From positions 1 to 42,664 of the forward strand of contig SHYM01000004.1 of the NCBI GenBank assembly GCA_009692805.1: a stretch of 42,664 nt of DNA. The letters run 5' to 3'. Each line of letters begins with the position of its first letter. Position 1 is the first letter of the stretch. The notes beneath the pieces were generated by a model, which did not search any database, was not told where the DNA came from, and worked only from the letters and a program-made list of their open reading frames with translations. Positions 1-8,329 of this stretch are shown one piece after another. The translations under genes and the position numbers were made by a program. This DNA is from Dehalococcoidia bacterium. GTDB lineage: Bacteria > Chloroflexota > Dehalococcoidia > SHYM01.

Positions 1-2
1 TG

Positions 3-584
3 GTGACAGCCCACCTGGGGATAGCTCAGGCGCTCCTGGGCGTGCTCATCGCCCTGCTCATCTTCGTGGGGGCGGCGCCGCGGGTGTCCGCCGACGCCAG
101 CCGACTGGCGGGCTTCCGCGGGCTTGCCCTCGGCGCACTGGTGGCGGTCTACCTGCTGCTGCTATCGGGGGCCTACGTGAGGGGCGCGGGCGCGGCGCTG
201 GCCTGCGGCGCGACCTGGCCCCTGTGCGGCGGAGCGCTCCTCCCCAGGGGCGAGCTACCGCTGGTCCACATGGCTCACCGCATCTTGGTGGCCGCGGTGT
301 ACCTCTACCTGCTGTTCGTGGCCTGGCGAGGCCGGGGGCTCGGCCTGCCGACCCTCGCCCGCGCCGCCTGGCTCATGGTGGCACTGTTCCTGGCTCAGGT
401 GTTCATGGGGGCGGCCAATCCCTGGTCCCACGGCGCGCCCTGGGCCCAGGCCTCCCACCTGGCCCTGGGCACCGCCCTCTGGGGCAGCGTCGTCGCCCTC
501 GCGGCTCTGGCTTGGAGGGCGTTCAGCACGGCGCTGGAGAGGCCCCTGGCCGGGGCGGACACCGCGGGGGCTCGGCAGCCATGA
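3..584 (+). CDS. ctaA: Haem A synthase (COX15/CtaA family), 5' end probably outside the window
   Basis: Multi-TM protein with CGATWPLCGG and H(M)AHR motifs typical of COX15/CtaA; directly upstream of ctaB. Confidence 0.8.
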   Translation: MTAHLGIAQALLGVLIALLIFVGAAPRVSADASRLAGFRGLALGALVAVYLLLLSGAYVRGAGAALACGATWPLCGGALLPRGELPLVHMAHRILVAAVYLYLLFVAWRGRGLGLPTLARAAWLMVALFLAQVFMGAANPWSHGAPWAQASHLALGTALWGSVVALAALAWRAFSTALERPLAGADTAGARQP

Positions 585-1450
585 AGAGAGCGCTGCTGGA
601 CTACCTGGCCCTCACCAAGCCGCGCATCATCACGCTGCTGCTGATCACCGCCGTGGCGAGCGCATTCCTGGCTGCGCGCGGCCTGCCGTCGTGGCCCGTG
701 CTGGCGGCCGTGCTAGGGGGAGGGACGCTGGCCGCCGGCGGCGCGGGCGCCCTTAACCATTACCTGGAGCGGGACCTCGATGGGATGATGCTGCGGACCC
801 GTCAGCGGCCGCTCCCCGGCCAGCGCATCTCCCCCAGGAGTGCGCTCCTGTTCGGGGTGGCCCTGAACCTAGCGGCGTTCATACTGTTCGCGACCCTGGC
901 CAACCTGCTGAGCGCCGCCCTCGCCCTGGCCGGCACGCTCTTTTATCTCTTGGTCTATACCCGCTGGCTCAAGCGGTCCACCCCCCAGAACATCGTCATC
1001 GGCGGGGCCGCCGGGGCCTTCCCGCCCCTGGTGGGCTGGGCGGCGGTGACCGGGGGGCTCTCCCTGCCCGCCCTCTACCTATTCGCCATCGTCTTCTTCT
1101 GGACACCACCCCATTTCTGGGCGCTGGCCCTGCTCCTGCGCGAGGACTACGCCCGGGCCGGCATCCCCATGCTGCCAGTGGTCCAGGGGGAGCGGGCGAC
1201 GGCGTGGCAGATCCTGCTCTACACCCTCGTCCTGGTAGCCCTCAGCCTGCTCCTGTTCACCACCCGTGTGCTGGGCTGGGTGTACCTGGCCTCCGCCCTG
1301 GCGCTGGGCGCTCTGTTCGTGTTCTATGCGGTCCAACTGCTGCTCGACCTGCGCCCGGCGCGGGCCAGGCGCCTGTACATGTACTCTCTGCTTTACCTCG
1401 GGCTCCTCTTCGCCGTCGTGATGCTGGACGGCAGTCTGAACCTGTTATAA
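581..1450 (+). CDS. ctaB: Protoheme IX farnesyltransferase (haem O synthase)
   Basis: MKRALLDYLALTKPRI start, NHYLERDLDGMMLRTRQRPLP prenyltransferase motif; ATG at 581 overlaps the ctaA end. The 224 ORF start is an upstream extension. Confidence 0.93.
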   Translation: MKRALLDYLALTKPRIITLLLITAVASAFLAARGLPSWPVLAAVLGGGTLAAGGAGALNHYLERDLDGMMLRTRQRPLPGQRISPRSALLFGVALNLAAFILFATLANLLSAALALAGTLFYLLVYTRWLKRSTPQNIVIGGAAGAFPPLVGWAAVTGGLSLPALYLFAIVFFWTPPHFWALALLLREDYARAGIPMLPVVQGERATAWQILLYTLVLVALSLLLFTTRVLGWVYLASALALGALFVFYAVQLLLDLRPARARRLYMYSLLYLGLLFAVVMLDGSLNLL

Positions 1451-1568
1451 CCGGGGGCAGGGAACTTTGCACAAAGATGGCATCCTGCCGGGCCGCCTGC
1501 GGCGGGAGGGCGTCAAAAAGGGGTCCTCTCGCAGCCTGCTCTGAGCCCGCCGGCGGGCTGGCCGAAGG

Positions 1569-1717
1569 GCCGGGGGTCGAAGGGGGTGTCCCCCTTTCTC
1601 ACTGTCAAACTACCCCCTTCCTGACTAGGAAGGGGGCCAGGGGGATGGTCGAGGGCATACTCATAGAGAGAGCCTGGTCGAGAAAATGCGGCCTTTCGTG
1701 CAAAGCTGGAGCAGGGC
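1569..1717 (+). repeat. Dispersed repeat upstream of the ABC ATPase gene; near-copy at about 31577-31717
   Basis: Shared gccgggggtcgaagggggtgtccccc...cccccttcctg..aggaagggggccagggggatggtcg.gggcatactcat.gagagagcc...gtgcaaagc. Confidence 0.8.
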
Positions 1718-2707
1718 GTGAATGAGGCGGCGGTGATAGAAGTAGAGCAACTCAGTAAACGGTTCGGCGCCACGGAGGCCGTCAGGGGGCTCAGCTTCAG
1801 CGTACCGAGGGGCGAGCTCTTCGGCTTCTTGGGGCCCAACGGGGCCGGTAAGACTACGACTATCCATATGCTCTGCACTCTGCTGGCCCCCACCTCCGGC
1901 CGCGCCCTGGTGGCCGGCTATGACACCGTCCGCCAGCCCGCCCAGGTCAGGCAGGCGATCGGGGTGGTGTTCCAGGACCCCAGCCTGGACGAATACCTCA
2001 CCGCTCAGGAGAACCTGGAATTCTATGCCCTGTGCTACCACGTGCCGCGCTCCCTGGCGCGCCAGCGCATCGCCGAGCTGCTCCAGCTAGTGGAGCTCGG
2101 GGAGCGGCGGCGCAGCCTGGTCCGCACCTTCTCCGGTGGGATGAGAAGGCGCCTGGAGCTGGCCCGCGGCCTGCTGCATCGCCCCCAGGTGCTGTTCCTG
2201 GACGAGCCCACCCTGGGGCTCGACCCCCAGACGAGGGCCCGGATGTGGGAGTACATCGCCGAGCTCCAGCGCCTGGAGGGGACGACCGTCTTCGCCACCA
2301 CCCACTACATGGAGGAGGCCGAGCGCTGCCAGCGCGTCGCCATCATCGACCACGGACAGCTCGTAGCCCTGGATACGCCCGCCGCCTTGAAGGCTCATGT
2401 CGGCGGGGATGTGATCTCACTCCAGGTGCGCGACCCCGCTGTGGCCTCCCAGCTATTGCGACAGGCCCATGGCCTTGAGCCCCAGACGCGGGATGGCATC
2501 CTGGATCTCCGGGTCCAGCAAGGCGACGCCCTGATACCCCAGCTCATGCGGACCCTGGGAGAGCAAACGACAGCCGTGTCGCTGCGCCGCCCTACCCTGG
2601 AAGACGCGTTTCTGGCCCTGACCGGTCGCGGGCTGCGCGACCCCGGCCCCCAGGAATCAGGGGACGCGACCCCGCAGCGGAGGCCCTGGGGAAGACGGCC
2701 CTCATAA
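1718..2707 (+). CDS. ABC transporter ATP-binding protein (DrrA/daunorubicin-resistance type)
   Basis: Walker A GPNGAGKTT, signature TFSGGMRRRLELARGL, Walker B VLFLDEPT; GTG start. Confidence 0.93.
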   Translation: MNEAAVIEVEQLSKRFGATEAVRGLSFSVPRGELFGFLGPNGAGKTTTIHMLCTLLAPTSGRALVAGYDTVRQPAQVRQAIGVVFQDPSLDEYLTAQENLEFYALCYHVPRSLARQRIAELLQLVELGERRRSLVRTFSGGMRRRLELARGLLHRPQVLFLDEPTLGLDPQTRARMWEYIAELQRLEGTTVFATTHYMEEAERCQRVAIIDHGQLVALDTPAALKAHVGGDVISLQVRDPAVASQLLRQAHGLEPQTRDGILDLRVQQGDALIPQLMRTLGEQTTAVSLRRPTLEDAFLALTGRGLRDPGPQESGDATPQRRPWGRRPS

Positions 2708-2723
2708 CGGAGGCGAGCTAGCC

Positions 2724-3596
2724 ATGGCAACGGTCAGGGAGCGGGTCCAGCAACAGCCCGGTCGCCCCCTCATCATCTGCGACTTCTCGCCGCCCAGGGG
2801 GCCTGATGCCGCTGTCCTGAAGCAGGCCCGCGCCCTGGAGGCCGATTTCATCTGCGTCGCCTACAACCCAGGGAAATCGGTGCGGGCGGACTCCGCCTTC
2901 GTCGCCGCCGCCATCGCACGGGAGACGGGCCACCAGACCATCTTCAACCTGGCCCCTCGGGACATGAACAAGCTGGCCCTCCAGAGCCACCTGGAGGGCG
3001 CCGCCCTCCTCGGGCTGCAGAACGTCGTGGTGGTCAAGGGCGACCCCTTCAGCGAGAAGGAGCAGGCCTCTACCCGCCCCGTGAGCGAGCTGAGGCCCAC
3101 GGAGCTGGTCCGCTCCATCGTGGCGCTGAACGCGGGGAGCGACTACAAGGGCCAGCGCCTCGCCGCTCCCACCACCTTCTGCATCGGCGCCGCCCTGGAC
3201 CTGGGCAAAGGCCTGGAGCAGGAGGCCCGCCTGGCCTACAAGAAGGTGCAGGCCGGGGCCGACTTCTTCCTGGCCCAACCCATCTTTGACGTGGCGCTCG
3301 TGGCCGCCTTCCAGCGGCGGTACCGGGACGTGGCCGGGGGCGACCTCACCCCACCCGTCTTCTGGGGGCTGCAGGTGCTGGAGAAGGGGGGGCTGGCCTT
3401 TGGCCCCGTGCCCGAGGCCATGCAGCGGGAGCTGGATAGCGGGCGCCCCGGCCCCGAGCTAGCGCTGGAGATGCTGGAGCGGTTGTTGGCGGTGGGCGTC
3501 CACACCATCTACCTGGTGCCGCCCATCCTGCGAGGCGGGGCGCGCAACTACCAGGCCGCTCAGCAGTTCCTCTCCGCGGCCAAGCGACGGTCCTAG
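2724..3596 (+). CDS. Methylenetetrahydrofolate reductase (MetF)-like protein
   Basis: TIM-barrel MTHFR-like pattern (ICDFSPPRG, HLEGAALLGLQNVVVVKGDP, AGADFFLAQPIFD). Confidence 0.8.
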   Translation: MATVRERVQQQPGRPLIICDFSPPRGPDAAVLKQARALEADFICVAYNPGKSVRADSAFVAAAIARETGHQTIFNLAPRDMNKLALQSHLEGAALLGLQNVVVVKGDPFSEKEQASTRPVSELRPTELVRSIVALNAGSDYKGQRLAAPTTFCIGAALDLGKGLEQEARLAYKKVQAGADFFLAQPIFDVALVAAFQRRYRDVAGGDLTPPVFWGLQVLEKGGLAFGPVPEAMQRELDSGRPGPELALEMLERLLAVGVHTIYLVPPILRGGARNYQAAQQFLSAAKRRS

Positions 3597-3719
3597 TCAG
3601 CCCCAGCAACCCACTCCTCCCGTTGACGCTAGCTGAGAACATGATTTTGAACTTTGTAGTACAATAGCTTGCAGTTGCGACCTGCATCCAGACTGGGGAC
3701 CTGTCGCCCCAGGAGGGCT

Positions 3720-4160
3720 ATGGCGCTTAACCTGGCGAGCTCCCTCACCGACCGGGTGACTGGCATCCTCATCGACGGCCAGAGGCGGGTGCTGCTGGCC
3801 CGCCGCAAGCGGGGCGAATATCCCTGGGACGCCCCGGGAGGCCGCATGGAGGGAGGCGAGAACCCGGAAACCACCCTGCGGCGCGAGCTCCTGGACGGCC
3901 TGGGCGTGGAGGCCCAGGAATACCGGCACTTCGCCACCCTGGAGACGGATGTGCTGGACGACACCCCGGCGACTCACTTCATCTTCCTGGTCACGCGCTG
4001 GGCCGGAGAGCCCCAGAACAAGCGCCCCGAGGCCTATGCCGAGCTGCGCTGGGCAGCGAGCCAGGAGCTCAACGGGCTCGCCCTGATCCCCCTGATGCGG
4101 CGAGGGCTGCAGAGAGTCCTGGAGGCCCGCGCCGGCGTGGGCGCGGAAGAGGAGCGATGA
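3720..4160 (+). CDS. NUDIX hydrolase
   Basis: Nudix-box-like GGRMEGGENPETTLRRELLDGLGVE; ATG at 3720. Confidence 0.85.
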   Translation: MALNLASSLTDRVTGILIDGQRRVLLARRKRGEYPWDAPGGRMEGGENPETTLRRELLDGLGVEAQEYRHFATLETDVLDDTPATHFIFLVTRWAGEPQNKRPEAYAELRWAASQELNGLALIPLMRRGLQRVLEARAGVGAEEER

Positions 4161-4651
4161 AATACCGGCACGCGGCCCTGGTCTACCTGGCGGCCAGCGC
4201 CCTGGAGGCCCTCACCACCATCCTTATCTTGCCCCGGGAGCAGCTCGGCGGCGAGGCCACCTACCTGTTCGTCAGCCTTGGCTTCGTTGTCCTCTTCGCC
4301 CTGGCCCTGTTCAACGCCGCCGACTGGACCGCGGAACGCCCCCTGGCCGAGCGCACGGTGAAGCTCCTCGTATTCGTCCTAGGCGCCAACGCCCTCGTGC
4401 GCGCCGTCCTGCTGGGCTTAAGCCTCCTCCCCCTGGATGTCTCCCTGGTTATCAGCACGGCCGAGTGGACCCGGTCGCCTGCGCTCGTCACCGGCTCGGG
4501 CGGCCCCGCCTTCGCGGTCAGGGCCGGCGCCGAGGCCTGCATCGCCTACGCCATGGGGCGGGCCCTGTGGGACTGGCCACCCGCCCCTCAGGAGTCGAAG
4601 GGCGCCACCAGGGGCAAGGCCGCCGGCCGCCGTTCCTCCAGCCACGCCTAG
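4157..4651 (+). CDS. Hypothetical membrane protein
   Basis: Several hydrophobic helices; 4-bp overlap with the NUDIX gene. Confidence 0.7.
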   Translation: MKYRHAALVYLAASALEALTTILILPREQLGGEATYLFVSLGFVVLFALALFNAADWTAERPLAERTVKLLVFVLGANALVRAVLLGLSLLPLDVSLVISTAEWTRSPALVTGSGGPAFAVRAGAEACIAYAMGRALWDWPPAPQESKGATRGKAAGRRSSSHA

Positions 4652-4687
4652 CCGCCCTCTGCTCATGGCCCCAGCCCACGAGCGGAA

Positions 4688-4790
4688 GAGTGAGTCCAGA
4701 GGGGCGCAGCCCCGAGCCTGCCCTGAGCGTTGTCGAAGGGACGGGGGGCCTGGGGGGTGTCCCCCCAGCTCCTCTTTTTATTCTCACCTA
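4688..4790. repeat. Intergenic repeat/hairpin element related to 28017-28100
   Basis: agaggggcgcagcccc...ggcctggggggtgtcccccc...ctcctctttttattctcac; embedded TGAGCGTTGTCGAAGG module. Confidence 0.7.
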
Positions 4791-4998
4791 CTCCTAGCGG
4801 GGTGAAGGTGAGACGCCACCCTGGCGGGGGCTGGACTCTTCGTCCCGACAAGAGGTCGTCCCGTGCAGTTGGAAGCCGCACCGTGCGACGTTTGGCAGTG
4901 GCAGGCGCGATGCCAAGACCAGGAGACCGCTCCAGAAGCGCACAAAGGTTGAGCCCAGGCCCAATCCCAGCTAGGATGGGCTCGGAGGATGAGCGACC

Positions 4999-6222
4999 TT
5001 GGGCGACGACCTGGAGCGTCGTATCCGCGAGCGGGCCCAGCGAGACGGTCCCCTGACCTTCGCCGCCTTCATGCGCATGGCCCTCTACGAGCCGGGCCTG
5101 GGGTACTACACCGCCGGCGCCGACCGGGTGGGGCCCGAGGGCGACTTCTACACCAGCCCCGCGGCCCATCCTGCCTTCGCCGCCCTACTGGGTCTCCAGG
5201 TGGAGCAGCTCTGGCGCCTGCTGGGATGCCCCCCCACATTCCAGGTGCTGGAGGTGGGGTCCGGCAAGGGCCTGCTGCGGGGCGATCTGCAAGACTTCCT
5301 GGCTCGCTTCGCGCCCGGCTGTGCCCAGGCCCTGCGCTACACCGCCCTGGACCTGGGGACGAGCGCCCGCCCCTGGCCCCCGGCGCCCCTCGTGGGCGCG
5401 ATCATCTCCAATGAGCTGTTCGACGCTCTGCCCTTCCAGCGCCTCAGCATGAAAAACGGCCAGCTCCTGGAGCGCTACGTGGCCCTCCAGGGCGAGGAGC
5501 TAGCCGAGCACCTGGCGGCGCCCGCGGACGAGGCGCTGGCGCGCTACTTGCAGGCGGAGGGCATCGCCCTCGAGGACGAGCAAGAGACGGAGGTCTGCCT
5601 GGAGTCGGGGGCGCTCCTGGAGCGCCTGGGCCATCTGCTGGAGCGCGGGCTGCTTATCACCATCGACTACGGCGATCTGGCCCCCGAGCGCCATTCCCCT
5701 CGACGCCGCCGTGGCACCGCCTTGTGTTACTACCGCCATGGCACCAACGAAGACTTCCTGCGGCGCCTCGGCCAGCAGGACATCACCGCCCACGTGGACT
5801 TCACCGCCCTGGTCCGAGCGGGCGTGGCGGCAGGGCTTCAAACGCTGGGTCTGCTGAGCCAGGCCGAGTTCCTGCGCAACCTGGGATGGGAGGCATTCGA
5901 GGCGCAACTGCGGCGCCGGGGCCTGCCCCAGGCCCAGGAGCGGGCCAACCTCTTTGGCCTCAGGGAGCTGGTCAGACGCGAGGGCTTCGGCGGGTTCCGG
6001 GTGCTGCTCCAGGGGCGCGGCCTCCCCGACGGTGAGCCCGCCGGCCTGCGCTACGATCCCCGGCGGGTGGCGGGCCTGGCCGCGTTGGGGTCGAGCTTGC
6101 CCTTGCCTCTGCTCAACCCGGCCCATACTCCCCTGCTGGCGGGGCGCTACACTCAGGAGGAGGTGGACTGGGGCGCGCGGCTAAAGCAGTGGCTCGAGGA
6201 GGGCGGCCCTAGCGGCCCTTGA
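4999..6222 (+). CDS. SAM-dependent methyltransferase, NDUFAF7/MidA family
   Basis: MALYEPGLGYYTAG...GDFYTSP...VLEVGSGKGLLRGDL, SNELFDALPFQRL. Confidence 0.88.
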   Translation: MGDDLERRIRERAQRDGPLTFAAFMRMALYEPGLGYYTAGADRVGPEGDFYTSPAAHPAFAALLGLQVEQLWRLLGCPPTFQVLEVGSGKGLLRGDLQDFLARFAPGCAQALRYTALDLGTSARPWPPAPLVGAIISNELFDALPFQRLSMKNGQLLERYVALQGEELAEHLAAPADEALARYLQAEGIALEDEQETEVCLESGALLERLGHLLERGLLITIDYGDLAPERHSPRRRRGTALCYYRHGTNEDFLRRLGQQDITAHVDFTALVRAGVAAGLQTLGLLSQAEFLRNLGWEAFEAQLRRRGLPQAQERANLFGLRELVRREGFGGFRVLLQGRGLPDGEPAGLRYDPRRVAGLAALGSSLPLPLLNPAHTPLLAGRYTQEEVDWGARLKQWLEEGGPSGP

Positions 6223-6991
6223 AGTCGGGCTCCCTCTTGTCCACATAAGCCCGGGGGCCCTCCTTGGCGTCTTCCGTCGCCGTGACCAGGGCAAACGCCC
6301 GCTCGTTGGCGGCCATGGCCTCCTCCAGACCCTGGTTCAGCCCCTCGTAGACCAGGCGCTTGCACCAGCGGACAGCCAAAGGCGGCGCCTTGGCCAGACG
6401 CAGGGCTAGGTCCCGCGTCGCCGGCAGCAGGTCCTCGTGGGGGACCACCTGGGCTACGAGGCCGATGCGCAGCGCCTCCTGGGCGTCTATGACCTCGCTG
6501 GTCCAGATCAGCCGGAGGGCCTGCTGGAGGCCGATGATGCGCGGCAGCAGGTAGCAGCCACCGCTGCCGGGGATCACGCCCATGCGGACGTAGCCCATGC
6601 CGAAGCGGGCGCGCTCGGAGGCGATGCGGATGTCGCAGAGGCTGGCGAAGTCGAGGCCGCCGCCCACGGCGGCCCCGTTGATGGCGCCCAGGTAGGGCTT
6701 GGGGAATTTGGCCATCCGCAGGGCCTGGTTTACGCCCCGCGGCCCGCTTTGTTCCGCGCTGGGCCCGTAGTGACGCCGGGCTAGGTCCTTGGGGTTGGCG
6801 CCGGTGTTGAAGTGGCGTCCGTTGGCGGTGACGATCAGCACTCTCACCGCTTCGTCCTGCTCGGCGTCGTCCACCGCCCGGGCCCAATCGGCCATCAGGC
6901 TGCCACCCATGTCATTGTGCTCGGGCCGGTTCAAGGTGATGGTGGCGATGCCATCGGCATCTTTGGTGTAGAGGATGTCCTGGAGGTCCAT
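6209..6991 (-). CDS. Enoyl-CoA hydratase/isomerase family protein
   Basis: Crotonase motifs: ITLNRPEHND, LGAINGAAVGGGLDFASLCDIRIASE, GVIPGSGG. Confidence 0.9.
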   Translation of the reverse strand: MDLQDILYTKDADGIATITLNRPEHNDMGGSLMADWARAVDDAEQDEAVRVLIVTANGRHFNTGANPKDLARRHYGPSAEQSGPRGVNQALRMAKFPKPYLGAINGAAVGGGLDFASLCDIRIASERARFGMGYVRMGVIPGSGGCYLLPRIIGLQQALRLIWTSEVIDAQEALRIGLVAQVVPHEDLLPATRDLALRLAKAPPLAVRWCKRLVYEGLNQGLEEAMAANERAFALVTATEDAKEGPRAYVDKREPDFKGR

Positions 6992-7108
6992 GGCGTCCTT
7001 CCCTGCCTGTCGGGGGCCTTGCCTTGCTGGGGCGATTATAGGGGCCGCTCACCTGGTCGTCCAGACTCAAAAGCCAGGCGTCGACACCTAGCTGCCGGGC
7101 GTGGCGGG

Positions 7109-7588
7109 TTGACGCCGGACCAAACACCCGGCCTGAGCAAGATCATCGTCCCGCTGGATGGCTCGGGTTTGGCGGAGGCGGCCCTTCAGCCAGCGGAGCG
7201 GCTTGCCAGAGGCTTGGGGCCGGGCCTATTGCTGGTGCAGATGGTGGACCCGCGCATTCTCAGCTACGTGGGGCCGGAGATGAGCGGCACCTATCAGAAT
7301 CTTTACACCTCTCTGGACCGCACCGCCAAGGATTACCTGACAGCGCTGGCCGCGGGGCCAGCCAAGGCCGGGCTTGCGGTGGAGACTGCCGTCCTCCAAG
7401 GCCTACCTGGGGGCAGTATCTCCGACCTGGCCCGGAACACCCCTGGCAGCTTGGTGGTCATGTCCAGCCACGGTCGCTCCGGGTTGAGCCGCTGGGCCTT
7501 GGGCAGCGTGGCGGAGAAGGTCGCGCGCGACAGCCTGGCGCTGGTGCTCATCCTCCAGTCCCGAGTGGTCAGACAACAGGCGGGCTAG
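7109..7588 (+). CDS. Universal stress protein (UspA family)
   Basis: KIIVPLDGSGLAEAAL...VMSSHGRSGLSRWALGSVAEKV; TTG start at 7109 in frame with the 6812 ORF. Confidence 0.85.
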   Translation: MTPDQTPGLSKIIVPLDGSGLAEAALQPAERLARGLGPGLLLVQMVDPRILSYVGPEMSGTYQNLYTSLDRTAKDYLTALAAGPAKAGLAVETAVLQGLPGGSISDLARNTPGSLVVMSSHGRSGLSRWALGSVAEKVARDSLALVLILQSRVVRQQAG

Positions 7589-7620
7589 GGCGAGGGCGCC
7601 CTGGCGCCAAGCGCCCCCAG

Positions 7621-8247
7621 ATAAAAAGAGGTCTCCTGGGAGAGGGCCCGCCAGGGCTCTACGTATACCACTGCGCCACCCCGGTCATCCCCCACCACAT
7701 CGCCAGCGGCATGTACGGACTTGTCCTGGTGGAGCCCGCCGGTGGCCTGCCCCCGGTGGACAAGGAGTTCTACCTGATGCAGGGCGAGTTCTACACCCAG
7801 GGCGCCCTGAACGACAAGGGGCTCCAGCCCTTCTCCTTCGCCAAGCTGCTGGCCGAGACGCCCGAGTACGTGGTCTTCAACGGCGCCACGGACTGGCTGG
7901 TGGGCGAGCGGGCGCTGAAGGCCAAGGTGGGCGACCGGGTGCGGCTCTACTTCGGCGTGGGCGGGCCCAATAAGACCTCCAGCTTCCACCTCATCGGTGA
8001 GATCTGGGACCGGGTCTACCTGGAGGGGTCGACCCAGTGGGTGCCCAATGTCCAGACCACTATGGTGCCCGCTGGCGGCGCCACCATGGTGGAGTTCAAG
8101 CTGGACGCGCCGGGGACTTACATCCTGGTGGACCACAGCTTGAGCCGCCTCTTGCGGGGCGCCGCGGGGCTGCTCGTCGCCGAGGGGCCGGACCAGCCCG
8201 AGGTCTTCAAGACGCTACAGCCAGGGGCAGGCTCAGGAGGCCACTAG
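7621..8247 (+). pseudogene. nirK: 5'-truncated copper-containing nitrite reductase (NirK/AniA-like)
   Basis: Frame open upstream of the 7711 ATG reads LYVYHCATPVIPHHIASGMYGLVLVEP (type-1 Cu motif), then a second cupredoxin domain with SSFHLIGEIWDRVY; N-terminal cupredoxin and first-domain His ligands absent. Confidence 0.75.
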
Positions 8248-8266
8248 CTAGGCTGCTGAAAACCCC

Positions 8267-8320
8267 CTTCGACAGGCTCAGGGGGAACGGTTATTTCCGT
8301 TCGTGCTGAGCCTGTCGAAG
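8267..8320. terminator. Long hairpin between convergent genes; bidirectional terminator or repeat element
   Basis: cttcgacaggctcag (8267-8281) / ctgagcctgtcgaag (8306-8320) perfect 15-bp arms, inner arms gaacgg/ccgttc. Confidence 0.75.
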
Positions 8321-8329
8321 CACGCCGGG

